Of a stretch of DNA of 64,000 nt, positions 1-11,800 are shown one piece after another. Each line of letters opens with the position of its first letter. The first letter of the stretch is position 1. Below the pieces are notes generated by a model. That model was given only the letters and a program-made list of their open reading frames with translations. It did no database searches and was not told the origin of the DNA. A program made the translations under genes and the position numbers. The stretch is taken from the NCBI GenBank assembly GCA_011037195.1, contig JAAEAF010000214.1, forward strand, positions 310,001-374,000, written 5' to 3'. This DNA comes from Triatoma infestans. Taxonomy: Eukaryota; Arthropoda; Insecta; Hemiptera; Reduviidae.

Positions 1-1230
1 ACAAATCATGCACGTAATTATATTTATGAAATTGAAAGTTTTTTTTTATTGTATTAATGTGATTCGTATGAACAATGATCCAAAACAGGTTTTTTTAAAA
101 ATCCAGTTCAAGTAAAGTGAGGGATAACTTCAAGTCATTTCTGTCAATTATATTCTTTGCAATTCCATGATTGGTGGTGTAAATAATTCAGCCGGCTGAA
201 GCTGGAGGTATTAAAATCGCATAAAAGAACGGAGTACACTGAAAATTCGCATGCCACCACAATTCTGCAGAAAATGCAGACTTTTATACTTCAAGGTTTT
301 TTGCCCATTAATACAAGTGGGCGGGACAAAAAGGGTAATGTGGTTGAAATGCGCGGTAGACAATAGCAGTGTCTGAAGCAGCTGGCGCAGGCTACATGTA
401 GCAATAAACGCTTGTTCTGGTGAATTTCCTCAAAGAAGTGTTTATTCCATTACTATACTCCAAAAAAATATTCCTCTTTCTTAATTTTCATTTTTCTTTC
501 AATACATATAGGGCTTTAAAATTGTTTACATTGAGAAAAGGTTATTGAACAAGATGTGCAAAACAACGTTAGCTTATATTGTCCACAAAGTAAGTGAAAT
601 AATATGTTTATAATAAACAACATTGATTATTGATTAATATCATTATTAAATTGTGGAATTTTAATTTTAAAAAGCATACTTCAAAATAAATGAAGTTGCC
701 ATGGCTAAATTATTTTTTTTATTAAAGAAAAAACTGCTTTTATATTCACAGAAGAGAGGTCGCTTAAAAAAAAAAAATTAATTATTCAATAAACAAAAAT
801 TTTAAAATAAAATTAGAGATTCCGGTAGCATACCCCCCTAGCTGGCGTAGCTAGAGGAATTAGAAAACAGAAGAAATAGTATGCAGAATTTATATTTAAT
901 TTCAGTCTTCATTCAACAAATTTAACAACTTTTATCAAACTATTCAGAATGTTTACATAAAATAATATTTAATCCATAAGACATAATAAAATGAATAAAA
1001 GAAAAATAAAAATAAATTTATTAAATAACATTATTTTAGTTATCTGATCCATTTGGTTATAATGGGCATTAATTTCCTAAAAAATAGTATCATTCTGATA
1101 ACATTAATTAACTCGCGCTTCTGATCGGTTGTAACGAAACCACCAACACGCTGCGACGCTCATCTCTAAGCTTTTAGCCTTAGAAACATCGAAAAATGTA
1201 TGTGTGAAATCGAACTTATATATAAAAAAA
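1..1230. other. AT-rich DNA, no gene seen
   Basis: Homopolymer runs and AT-rich sequence with no ORF of interest. No repeat family recognised elsewhere in the window is visible here. Confidence 0.5.
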
Positions 1231-2249
1231 ATCTGGTGTCAAAAACTTACACAACTTTCTCATACTCCTGTTTTCAAAATTGTAATTGAAAAAATTTTTA
1301 TAATTAGTGTACAAAATTTTATGCAATTCGTCGGAGTTCGTCGAAAACTGAAAAAAACTGTTCAGTAAAAGCGCACTTCCGGTTGACTAATTTTCTTGAA
1401 AACACTGAATTTTGGTCATCTATTTATTTCTAATTAATTTTGTTTGGATAATAGAATTTTATAATCAACTATGATAACACTTTAGAGAAAAACATTACCC
1501 CACACCTCTGCCCCCAAAAACCCCCTTAAATGACTTTACCAGGTGAAATGTTTCAAATTAAAAATGTAGTTCTTTACATCTGTAGTTCACATTATTAGTT
1601 AAAGAAAATCGTTAGAGCCATTTTCAAGAAATGGCCAAACAACTGAAAAATACATTTCAGTAAAAAACGCACTTCCGGTTATCCTATTTTTCAAACTTTG
1701 AATTTCTCCAACATATTTAATTCTAATTAATGTTATTTAGACGACAGAATTGTATAGTAAACTGGAATAGCACTTTAGAGGAAAACCTAACCCCACACTT
1801 CCCCCAAAAGTGCCCTTAAATAAATTTTCCTAAAGAAATGTTTTAAATAAAAGTTGTAGATTTTTGTATGTGTAGTCGATGTTATCAAGTTTGAAGAAAA
1901 TCGTCTGAGCCACTTTTTTTGAGAAAAACGCAAAAATGTAATAAAACGAACTAGTAAAGTCGTATTAAAACCAACACGTAAAGTGGTACTTCCGGTTGAG
2001 GAATTTTGACTTAGACCTTCTGGATTACCTAAACGGAATATCAAGTTTGAACTTTCTGTGATTTTTCATTTTTGAGCTATGCTGTTCACATACATACAGA
2101 CACACACACACACACACCATTTGCTAAAAACCACTTTTTTGGACTCAGGGGACCTCAAAACGGATATTTCCGGTGATAACTTGATATTGAAAATTTGGCA
2201 CGATTACAATACTTCTTCCTCTCACTAGGAATAAGAGAAAGTAAAAATA
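1231..2249 (-). mobile_element. Helentron-like (HINE/DINE-like) non-autonomous element, copy H1
   Basis: On the + strand the copy opens with ATCTGGTGT and a weakened stem-loop, then the subterminal motif ACTTTCTCATACTCC. It holds about two tandem units of roughly 300 bases (each with a cccacaccTctgccCCC-type C-rich block and ctagtAAA-type end), a short (CA)n tract near 2100, and ends with TAGGAATAAGAGAAAG. That is the reverse complement of the order seen in plus-orientation copies such as 20549-21697. The ORF across 1787-2044 is a shadow inside the repeat. Assignment to Helentron relatives is inferred from architecture only. Confidence 0.7.
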
Positions 2250-3540
2250 CAGTCATTAATTAATTTTATTAATTCACATTATATACATACATACTATGTA
2301 ACTGCGCCGCAAGACGAGTTTTGCCCCACACCCATCTACTAAATAGCGTGGAGCCTAGTGCGTTCAAGAATATTATCACTATCACATTTTATTACTTTGG
2401 AAATAAGGCAATGAGCTCTCTTTAAGGCAGAAGCTAAGTAAATAAAAAAAAAAAAAAAAGTATATAACCAAAACTGTATTCAGTAATAAATAACGTGTGA
2501 GACTAGTTTGTATTGCGGGTGCGAGCAGTAGAAATTGGAAGGGCAAACAAGGTGATGCTGGTCATAAAGATCTGGACCATAACTATAAATAAGGGCTTTA
2601 TAACTTGGTAAAGATATCAGTTAACGTCTCGCTCCACCAAACTAATACGTGTTACATTTTTATTACTATTACATGGAAACCTGATAACGCTAGCCCGGTG
2701 CGAGCTGGAAAGGTCTGATGATGATATCCATGGTTCCTTATAAGACTATATATTATCTCTTTACAGTTCGGGTAATCACTTAACGTGTTGCCTAAAAGTT
2801 CTCAATAAATTATAATTTTTACCTTACAACCAGAATTCTCTGGCCGATTTATTTCCAAATAGAAGCTATAATATTATATAGTGTATAAAGTGGACTGAAT
2901 TGTTTGATTCAATTAAAAATTCAATGGGATACTCTACAATATATTCAAATAAAGGGATGGCAAAGTGATTATTATGTGGTTTCCCCCCTCTATTGCTTTA
3001 TTTAACGATTTTAACTGTTAAAATCCTCAAAATCTACTTGAAATATTGTGATTTTCCTAACTTTTATCACGTTATTAAAACAAACTTCAAAATATATGTA
3101 AATATTTTCAACTTTACTTCCTTCATTATTTGCGTGGTGAAAAAAAAATTCTGTACATATGATTATTCGTCAAAGAAATTTTAGTTTTTGTATTTTTTTT
3201 TTTTTAATTTCTCATATTCTGTCATGTCACATTGTCAGACTGGGATCGTGTCTAAATTTGATGCGTATTGATTCTGTTGAATAAGAAAAAATCGTGTGCT
3301 CATATGACTATTCGAAAACCTAAAAGTTGCAGAAAGTTCAAATTTGATATTCCTTTTGCATACGAAGTTTTCGGCCACAAACCAATAAGTGGAAGTGCGA
3401 CTGAATGGTAGTTTTCCAGTTTTACACGAATTTCTTGAAAAATGCAGAACCATTTTCTTTAAGCTATTTGTATTATCTTTAGTCATAATTCATCAGAGAT
3501 ATTTTCCGTGATTCTACAAGATGTTTTGTCAACATTTAAT
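2250..3540. other. Unassigned DNA
   Basis: No coding signal. 3235-3400 has faint similarity to the middle of the Helentron-like family (a GCAGAAAGTTCAAATTTGAT stretch), too diverged to call. 2340-2830 is less AT-rich and includes TCTCAATAAATT near 2800, which could be an LTR polyadenylation region, but no boundaries are visible. Confidence 0.4.
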
Positions 3541-3544
3541 TTAT

Positions 3545-3882
3545 ATACCGGTTTAATACACTAGTAATGGGATCCGAAGAGTGGGATCCACAGCAGAGAG
3601 TGAGAAACATAAAATTAAACAGGATCACTCTCTAGCTTAGGCTAGACTAGAGTGGGAAAAACTCTTCAACTACAGTCTACAGGAAGTTTTGCAGCAGAGT
3701 TCATACAGCAGTCACAATGAGTCAACAACCTTTCTCTTTACCATTTACCATCATTTAATATATTTTAGTGTAAAGTCCAGGCAGTTTGTGCTACTTTTCG
3801 ATTATACAGTGTTCAAACATACTTCTAGTTTATTTATCTATACAAACCATTTTCTCTCCTACTGAAACCCTTATATTGATGA
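3545..3882 (+). repeat. LTR-like unit, family A copy 1
   Basis: It shares with the next unit the ordered blocks GCAGAGAG-rich start, CTAGAGTGGGAAAAAC, AGTCCAGGCAGTTTGTGCTAC, a CAGTGTTC block and TTTCTCTCC before the end. The end reads CTTATATTGATGATG, like the LTR-plus-PBS junction at 5497 (TTATATTGGTGGC). It sits directly upstream of a second unit in the same orientation, giving tandem LTR-like units without an internal coding region. The 5' boundary is approximate. Confidence 0.6.
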
Positions 3883-4216
3883 TGTAAAGAGAGGGATTCA
3901 TAGCAGAGAGAGAGAGAGAGAGAGACAAAAATGACAGGAACACTCTCTAACTTATGCTGGGCTAGAGTAGGAGAAACTGCTTAAACACACGACGGGACAG
4001 AATTCAGTGGGTCTACCAACAGTCTTGCAGCAGAGTTCATACAACAATCACAACGAGTCAACAACCTTTCTCTTTACCTCTGACTACCATTATATATATT
4101 TTAGTGTAAAGTCCAGGCAGTTTCTGCTACTTTTCTATTATACAGTGTTCAGCTTTACTACTAGTACATATTTATCTATCTAACCCAATTTCTCTCCTTC
4201 TCAAACTTATTATACA
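3883..4216 (+). repeat. LTR-like unit, family A copy 2
   Basis: It starts TGTAAAGAGAGG and ends TTATTATACA, so it has TG...CA ends. Internal order matches copy 1: an (AG)n stretch, CTAGAGTAGGAGAAACTG, AGTCCAGGCAGTTTCTGC and TTTCTCTCC. No target duplication was found, as expected if it came from a tandem LTR-LTR arrangement or if ends are eroded. Confidence 0.6.
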
Positions 4217-4221
4217 CTGGC

Positions 4222-4332
4222 TCTGTGCAAATTTATGTTATCACACTGTTTTGACAAAATATTATGATGATGGGTGAATGCCCAAAATTGGTTGATGACC
4301 AAGAAAAGAAGCAGGCTATCACGGAATGTATC
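4222..4332 (-). repeat. Repeat family F (GTCATCGACCA-type), fragment
   Basis: The reverse strand reads through TGTGATAGCCTGCTTCTTTT, a TGGTCATCAACCA block, GGGCATTCACCCATCATCAT, then TTTGTCAAAACAGTGTG and TTTGCACAGAG. The same order recurs at 15843-15965 and, diverged, at 40735-40860, with short pieces at 6240-6275. No coding capacity; class unknown. Confidence 0.5.
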
Positions 4333-5166
4333 TCGGATGATTTCCAGCTCTGAGGAACCGACCACAACAACTTAAGTCTTAATTACCTATAACTTTTTTT
4401 TAATTGAATTTTTTTTACCAGTAAAATTTGACTGAAGGGGTCGTGGAGCCCCACATACGTATAATATATAATATTAAAGTAAGTTGAAAGTATTGCTGGA
4501 GGTCCAATTTTGAAGAAATATTTAACTCAAAAATACGAACTTACAGAATATTTGTTACTGAGTTTGTCGTGATACTATAGAAAACGGGGTTGCAACGAAT
4601 TTTCTATAACTTGGAATGCAAACTGCAAATATTGAAATATATCACATTTATTTGAAATATTTCTCTGGTAAAATTCATTTTAGAAAGGTTAATTGGAACT
4701 TTTAATTACAAAAGTGTTACTGGTGTATGATTGAGGCTCTATCTTCTAGTGTCCGATTTAATAACATTATGCAGTATACGCTATGCGCAGAGAACTTACA
4801 TCTATCCCAACAACAACTAAATCATATTTAATTTAGAGGTAGCCTAAAGCTTAGAGGCCACTAACCTTTTAGTAAAAATTCCTTGTTTGAAGTAAATATA
4901 TTAATTATATTTTTGAAAAATTACAATAAGAGAAAATTGAGTAAATTTTTCATATTACATTTTTACTTTCTCTTATTCCTACTAAGAGTAAGTATTGTAG
5001 AAGTATGAAATTTTCTTATTCGAATATCTCCAGAAATACATGATTTTGAGGTACTGTGAGTACGGGAAAAATGTTTTAGTGAATGGTATGTATATGTGTA
5101 TGTGTGAAAAAATATCACATAACCGAAAAATAAAAGGAACAAAAACTTGATATTTCGTTTACATAC

Positions 5167-5497
5167 TGTAACAGCAACCAAAGACAGTAAGAGAAGAGAA
5201 ACAAATTCAAATATTCTTTCGGATTAGAGTGGGAGAAACTGTATAAATAAAGCGACCGACAGTCCATAAAAACACACTTCAATACTGTTCCATATAGTTG
5301 AGGACAGTTTCTATACATCCAATCACTACGTGTCATTCATTACCCATTTACCACTCTACCTTAAACATTTCTCTATTGTAAAGTCCAGGCAGTCTGTGTC
5401 TCTTAATTAATATATTAGTTAACCAGTGTTGTTAATAAAGTCAATTTCATTTCATCAGCCATCGCCTAAATTCTCTCCACCCAACACATCCATTATA
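5167..5497 (+). repeat. LTR-like unit, family C, plus copy
   Basis: Begins TGTAACAGCAACC and ends CATCCATTATA. It contains TTAGAGTGGGAGAAACTG, then GTCCATAAAAAC, AGTCCAGGCAGTCTGTG, GTTAATAAAGTC and ATTCTCTCC, blocks shared with families A and B. AATAAA near 5433 could serve polyadenylation. Directly followed by a tRNA-type primer site. Confidence 0.7.
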
Positions 5498-5498
5498 T

Positions 5499-5522
5499 TG
5501 GTGGCAGCTGGTGGCAGCGGTG
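5499..5522 (+). other. Primer-binding-site-like sequence (tRNA-Leu type)
   Basis: TGGTGGCAGC occurs twice in a row one base after the LTR end, the second time as TGGTGGCAGCGGTG at 5509-5522. From my knowledge of animal tRNA-Leu, whose 3' end is close to CACCGCTGCCA-CCA, this is complementary to it. A minus-strand primer site next to an LTR supports the retroelement reading. Confidence 0.55.
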
Positions 5523-5659
5523 AATGTTCAGTTTCAAATTTAGATAATTTAACACATGATGGAACTGGAGATCATCAATAACTACTATTGGTTTTCCAGA
5601 AGCTCTTGCAGCATCATCTCCCCCTCTGGCCAGTGACAGACTTCCAGTTCCGGCACCAA

Positions 5660-5979
5660 TATAATGGATGTGTTAGGTGGAGAGAATTTGTCTGGTTGAT
5701 GAAATGAAATTGACTTTGTTTACAGTGGTTGACTAATATATTAATTAAGAGACACAGACTGTCTGGACTTTACAATAGAGAAATGTTTAAGGTAGAGTGG
5801 TAAATGGGTAATGGACACGTAGTGATTGGATATATTGAACTGTCCACAACTGTTTCGAACTGTATTGAACTGTGTTTTTTATGGACATTGTCGCTATATT
5901 TTTACAGTTTCTCCCACTCCAATCCGAGATAGTGCTTGAATTTGTTTCTCTTCTCTTACTGTCATTGGTTGCTGTTACA
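5660..5979 (-). repeat. LTR-like unit, family C, inverted copy
   Basis: Reverse complement of the 5167-5497 unit, from CATTATA at 5660 to TGTAAC at 5979, with the same CAATCCGAGATAG... and GGAGTGGGAGAAACTG blocks on its own strand. Beyond its inner end it reads TTGGTGCCGGAAC, so similarity to the plus copy stops six bases past the LTR end. The two copies differ by scattered substitutions and small indels. Confidence 0.7.
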
Positions 5980-6150
5980 CATACCATCATCGCAACTGAC
6001 AAGAACGTATCTGTCAAAAATTGGCCAACCAAAAATGCCTGACTTTACTGAATGGTTTTTCTTCAGTTTTTCTCGGTTTTGTCGGGAAATGGCTTCAAAA
6101 AAATTTCATTAAATTTTTAAAGTCGTATAAATGTTTTTTAATAGGTTTGT

Positions 6151-6555
6151 TTCGTAATAAAAATCACAGGAAATAGGCAATTATAAATAATACGTATTCT
6201 TTCCTGAAGCCGCTTCAGCGCACTAAACTTTTAAATTCTAGAGATATTTTCCGTGTCAGCCTGCTTCTTTTCGGGCGTTCGTTTTAAATTAGAACTCTAC
6301 ATGTATCTTAAAGAAAAGCTCGCTTCTTATCCATATTTGTCTTTAATGTTGAATATTTTCTTAAATTTCCCAAAATTCTAAATATCACACTCTTTTATAA
6401 TCACAAAAGTTCTTATTACGTTTGAGCTTGTACACACACCGACGTATTATTTTACAGTTGTTACGTATTATTTTACAGTTGTTATTTAAGTCCCTCTCTG
6501 ATTACGTTTCAGATTTAGTAAAAGTTGCCAAAGTACACACACCACACACACACAC

Positions 6556-6560
<5 letters not shown>
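6151..6560. other. Unassigned DNA with CACA-rich tract
   Basis: A family F scrap (GAGATATTTTCCGTG...CCTGCTTCTTTT) lies near 6240. A direct repeat of TACGTATTATTTTACAGTTG occurs at about 6443 and 6464. No gene. Confidence 0.4.

Positions 6561-6589
<29 letters not shown>
6561..6589. repeat. (AT)n microsatellite, target of the provirus
   Basis: Uninterrupted AT dinucleotides directly against the left LTR. The right flank of the provirus (14417-14424) also reads TATATATA, so the element entered an AT tract. TATATA is present on both sides, but its exact duplicated length is ambiguous. Confidence 0.8.
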
Positions 6590-6591
<2 letters not shown>

Positions 6592-7131
6592 TTATATATC
6601 TTTTTTTGATTTGGAACACTTTTTAAAAAGATATATTTTTTGTTTAATTAAAATTACAATTTGGGTTAAAGATTACAATTGGTTAATTTGATTATTATTA
6701 GATAGCAAAGTAAATAGATATGATTATTATGGATACAAAAGTTATATTTAGTGTTAAGAATTATATTTAATTATTATAATTAACTTGAAGAAATTATTAT
6801 CTTATTCAATTGTTATAAATTATTATTATATTCAAATGTTAAATTATTATTATATTCAATTATTATGATATTCAAATATCTAGTTAATATTATATTCAAA
6901 GGTGCCAAAAATAAAGGTTTACCCTAGTTATATGCTCTAACAGGATTTAACACTTTAACTGTAACACTCACTGAACGTAGAACTGGTAGATGTAAAAGGT
7001 GAACTAAACCGGGCGAATGTAAAGAAGGAACTCCCTGTGTCTGGCGGTAGCCTCCTTATATATTGTTTGATTATGCTGAAGGCTGCGTTTCTTTGTTTCT
7101 TGTTGAGTAATTGGTTATTGCTCATATAACT
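6590..7131 (-). repeat. 3' LTR of the errantivirus-like provirus
   Basis: 542 bases, matching 13867-14416 over its whole length with a few substitutions and indels (for example a shorter stretch around 6860-6900). AGTTATAT and ATATAACT form perfect 8-base terminal inverted repeats. The env reading frame runs into its edge and stops at 7122. Confidence 0.95.
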
Positions 7132-8803
7132 CCTCCATCCCTAAACGAAACTTCCGTGGGAAGTGGAGCATTTTGAGTAGCAGGTGTTTCCGGTCTTCGG
7201 CGGATGTAGATCCTTATGCTACCATATGTCGCTATGACTGCGATGAGTAGGAGAGTCCAAGTATTCAGGTTGTAAGTGATGAACGATGCCTCCTGGTTTT
7301 CTGTGGTATGGTTGTACTGGAACTTCATGGGTTCTAGACTTTTCAAATTAACGGTGAATTCCGCTCTTTTTATAACTGGATCTGGCTCCATAGGTTTTAA
7401 TAATTTAGGGTGTCCTGATGAATTGGATTCGTGGACAAGTTGTCTACCTCTATAGAATATTTGGTTGTCTCCAGTCTTTATCAAATATATGCCGGTGTAT
7501 GTCCGGGTTTCTGTTGTTTCTTTTCCTCTTATCTGTAGGGTTTCCTCCTTGGGGAATACTGCAAGGTATTGGTTTGCTTCAGTTAACCATTGTAGGTGGT
7601 TGGCTTCTATGCTTAGTTTCTGTACTCACACGTTGAGGTGGTTTCCGATGTCAGGATTTCCTTTTCGCAGTTTAGCTGTTGATGCGTGATATCATTGATG
7701 TTACATATATATTCCTGGTTTAAAATTTCTTTCCCTAATTGTTGTACACCTTGCACCTCTGTATAATTTGCTACTAATAGATATTTAGAGCTAGGTAGAA
7801 TAGTTACGTATTCATTATTTAAATTGGTTGGTATAGGATACATATAGTATAAGCTATATTTCCCTAGTTGTACAATAGGTATTTCTAATGTGTAAATTAT
7901 TTCATTATTTTTGTTAATTTTGCAAATTACATTTATTAATTTCTCTATGTTGTACATGTTTTCGGGTGTAATTCTTAATGGTAATTGGTTATGATAATAG
8001 TTCGTAATTTTTAATAGTTCTACATACAATTCACTCGTTGACATAATGCTAGGGTGTATAGTTTTTAATCTACAAAATATTAATGAATTCTCTATTTCTT
8101 TTATCGTGCTTAGTAGCACAGTATATATAATTCTTATCTGTTCTAATACGTTTATTAAATGACTAATCTCTTGGAATTCAGTGAGCTCTTCTTTAAGTAA
8201 CAATAGTTTATCTTTCAATTCGTTATTATTTTGCTCTATTAGCTGAATAGTGTTATTAAATTTATAGATTACATTGTTGCTGACAGAATACTGTCGCTTA
8301 AGCTGCGTTTGCAGGTCTTCCTGCTTATTCTTTATTTCATTAATTAATTTACTATAAGTTTCACCATCATTGGCATCTAAATTGCCGGTGATACTTTTTA
8401 ATATGGTTCCTAAACCATTTATTATACCTCTTTTATTCCTACTTGTGTAGTTTTTAACATTAACCATTTCTAATTTATTATTTATTAACTCTCTAGTGTA
8501 ATTTATAAATTTACAATAATTGCTAATTGATTTTATTTTATTTACGTTATCTCCTATTATATCCTCTAACTTGTGACTGTTTAGTTTACTTTCTTTTATT
8601 TCGTCCAATAGATTATTATAGTGATTGTCAGTTTCTTGTATTTGTTCCAATAATGGATTTAATTGGTAGTAGTGTATTAGAGTGTGTGTAGTGGTTTGGA
8701 GTCTCGCTGTGCCCATGTTTATCGGTAGTATGCCGGAATTGTGTGTTATATTTTTAATTTCAAATCCCTGGGTCAGGATCGTGAGTAACCTGGAACAGTT
8801 TAG
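7122..8803 (-). pseudogene. env (insect gypsy-type envelope glycoprotein), frameshifted
   Basis: A class-I-like fusion glycoprotein related to errantivirus Env and baculovirus F proteins. The first frame (Met at 8716, stop at 7613) carries an RNKR furin-type site at residues 93-96, followed by a glycine-rich hydrophobic fusion-peptide-like stretch and a coiled-coil-prone region. The frame is open upstream of this Met to 8803 with a hydrophobic stretch, as expected if the real start lies on a spliced leader. A frameshift near 7625-7635 moves the rest into another frame, read from there to 7122. That part has a membrane segment (about residues 74-91 of the 7484-7122 ORF) and a basic cytoplasmic tail. 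The stop codon lies inside the 3' LTR. Inferred to be non-functional. Confidence 0.88.
7132..7142 (-). other. Polypurine tract
   Basis: On the minus strand AGGGATGGAGG sits immediately before the LTR start AGTTATAT. An all-purine run bar one T at this exact place is the expected plus-strand primer of an LTR element. The tract also encodes the last residues of Env. Confidence 0.85.
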
Positions 8804-11800
8804 TCAGGGTTATTTTGGTTTAATTTTCTAGGGCGTTTTATGTTTGATATGTGTATTTTGTTTTGCGTGTTGTAATGTATGGGTGTTATCGTTGCCGTTT
8901 TTAATTTACTGTTTATCGTTTCGATCGTTTCCTTTTGGAACTTGTCTTTTGTTTTACTCATTTTTTGTTTATTTCTTACGTAGATTTCTTTTGGGATCTC
9001 GGGGAGTTCTTCCCGGTTTTTATTTCTTTTCTTTTTTATGGTTTTATTATTTGTGGCTTCGCTTTGGTTCCTGATTTGTTCGTATAATATTTTTGTTTTT
9101 TGTTTGTGATTGTTAACGTAATTGTTTATAAGTTGTCTTTCTAAATTTATCTCGAAAATTGGGTTTGTTTGTATGTGTCCATGTATTATTTCAAAGGGGG
9201 TTAATTTTGTGACTGTGTGTATACTGCTGTTATAGGCAAGGACGGCGTAGTTTACCTTGGTTTCTAAATTGTCTTTGTCAAATTCCTTTCTGTCTTTTAA
9301 TATTCGTATGTGTTCAATTAATGTGGAGTGGAATCTTTCAGCGATCCCATTGGATTCTGGGGTTGTGAACTGATTAGGTGTAGATTTATTTTATGTAGTT
9401 CTAGTAGCTCTTTAATTACTGAGTTGTTAAATTCTAGTCCTTGTCAGAAATGATTTGTTCGCGTAGTCCATAATGTGTAAAATATTTGATTAGTTTGTCC
9501 GCTACTTCTATTCCCTGTCCTGATTTGAGTTTGTATACTTGAGCGAATTTTGAAAATGAATCGATTATTGTAAGAAATTTACTTCCGTCCAACGTTAAAC
9601 TGTCCATATGTAATGTTTCGAATGGTCTCGTTGGGGTAGGTGTATGGTTAAATTTTGGTTTGATTGGAATCCTATCGTATTTTGTCCTTAAGCAGATGTC
9701 GCATTTATTTATGTAGTTCTGTATGGTTTCTCTCATGTTTGGCCAGTAGTACGTTCTTCTGATTCTATTGTACGTTTCTTCTATGCCTCTGTGATTAGTC
9801 TTTCCTGTATGGTAGTTTTCTATAGTTTCCTTAATTTCGTCTTCGTCTTCTATGTCTATTAATTTTTGTGTAAATTTTACGAACATAGCGTCCGAGTTTT
9901 TAAAGTGGTTCATTACTGTAGCTGTGAATGGAATATAAAAATCGTTTTCAAAATAAAGTCCGTATTTTGTGTTTGGTTGGATATATTCTTTTATAAATTC
10001 TACTATGTCCGTCTCTAAATTGTTCTCTGAAATTTCTGCGAGTATTCGGGTCTTTGTGTTGAATAGTTTCTTTATTTTAGGTTCCCTAGGTTCGTATTTT
10101 ACTAATGATAATATTATTTGTGTGTTGTTGAAATTTACGGGTCCGTCAATTATTGGAATTGTCGGTGTCGTATTTCCTTGAAAATTCGAGTGTATTGTCA
10201 TGTTGCTATCTTCATCTTGTTCTAAAATTTGTACTTCGTTATCTTCTTTGTCAGTTATGTCTTGATTTACTATTAACGATTCGTTGTCACTGTCGTCTAG
10301 ATCTATTAGTTGTGTTTCTTCTTCTCTTGACTCTCCGTCTATTGTTGGTTTATTTTGGCAGTATTTTGTTATTAAGTCTTTTATGAATTTATCTGCGTCC
10401 TCGTCTGGTAACGTTCTTATTTTTTCTATGAGCTCTTCTATTATGTCCCCTGTGGTTTTGTCTGTCTTTGTTTCTTTCATGTTTATTTCTATCCTGGACA
10501 AAGCGTCTGCTACCTTATTGTCTTTTCCTTTTTTGTACATAATTTCGTAGTCGTATTCTTCTAGTTTCAGTCACCATCTCATTAATTTAGAATTTGGTTC
10601 CTTCAATGAAAAGAGCCATTGTAAAGGTTTATGGTCGGTGTAAATTTTGAATTTTCGTCCGTAAAGGTACGGTCTAAAGTATTTTGTACTCCATATGATT
10701 GCCAGTAATTCCCGTTCAATTGTGGATAGGTTAGTTTCAGAGTCATTTAGTGTTCTGCTAGCGTATGCTACTGGTAGGTCTTTGTTATCTGTCCTTTGGC
10801 TAAGTACCGCGCCTATTGCTACGTTACTTGCATCTGTCGTTAATATGAACTCTTTAGAAAAGTCTGGGTATTGTAAGATCGGTTCATTAGTTAGTAAGGT
10901 TTTACATAGGTAGAAACAATCTTTGTAGTCTTGATCTTCTGTCTTTATGGTCATGCCCTTTTTTAGTCTTTTTGTGAGAGGTTTTGTCAGTAGAGCAAAG
11001 TTTTTTATAAATTTCCTGTAGTAGCCAAGCAGTCCGAGGAATGCTTTTAATTGCTTAGTTGTCTTTGGGATAGGAAAATTTTCTATCGCCGTAATTTTGT
11101 TAGGGTCAGGTCGTACGCCTGTCGGGGTTATGATGTGTCCTAAATACCCTATTTCGCGTTTACAAAATTCTGTCTTGTCTATTTGTACCTTTAAGTTTGC
11201 TTCCCTGAGTCGGTCAAATACATTTCGTATATCTTTTACATGTTCTGGTAAACTGGTACTAAATACTATTATGTCGTCTAGATAAACTCTACAGTTGGGT
11301 ATTCCTTGTAGTACTGAGTTCATGACTCGTTGAAAAGTGCGAGGGCTATTTCGCAGTCCGAAGGGCATTCGCAAGAATTCGTAATGTCCTTGTTCCGTGC
11401 TGAAGGCTGTCTTTTGTATGCTGTCCGGTTCTATTTCTACTTGATGAAAGCCGGATGCTAAGTCGATTAAGGTAAAGTAATGGCATCTTCCTAATTTGTC
11501 TAACAGTTCGGTTATATTTGGTATTGGGTATGGGTCGTCTATGGTTTTTTCGTTCAGTTTTCTGTAGTCGATTACTATGCGCCATTTTCTTTCTCCAGAC
11601 GCGTCCATCTTTTTGGGTACTATCCAGACTGGTGAGTTCCATGGTGAATATGAGTGTCTGATAATTTTTTGTTTTAACATGTCGTCAATTTGTTTATTAA
11701 TTTCCTCTTTATGTATTTCTGGATATCTGTATGTCTTTGTATATATTGGTATTTCGTCAGTAGTTCTTATAGCGTGTTTTATTTTATTGGTAAATGTTAA

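Larger units (their letters stand above)
5162..5984. mobile_element. Head-to-head inverted LTR pair with 5-base target duplication
   Basis: Two copies of one LTR-like unit lie in opposite orientations around a 162-base centre. Outer ends are TGTAACAGCAACC and its reverse complement, so both termini are the U3-type end. CATAC occurs immediately outside each end (5162-5166 and 5980-5984), and the sequence beyond is one Helentron-like copy, which proves a single insertion. A normal provirus would have LTRs in direct orientation. The centre begins with a PBS-like TGGTGGCAGC but has no coding sequence. Confidence 0.75.
4959..6150 (+). mobile_element. Helentron-like element, copy H2, split by an LTR palindrome
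   Basis: It starts with TTTTTACTTTCTCTTATTCC and the TACTAAGAGTAAGTATTG hairpin, typical of the family 5' end, and continues to the CTTGATATTTCGTTTACATAC site. The sequence is then interrupted at 5167 and resumes after 5984 with the expected CATCTGTCAAAAATT...CAATCG-type blocks (here ATCTGTCAAAAATTGGCC) and a GGCTTCAAAAAAATTTC block. The CATAC at both edges of the insert is the target duplication. The 3' limit is eroded. Confidence 0.65.

Noticed and set aside
1787..2044. ORF in Helentron-like copy H1 as a small gene
   Set aside because: The same frame is not kept in other copies of the repeat, and the residues follow the DNA repeat units.
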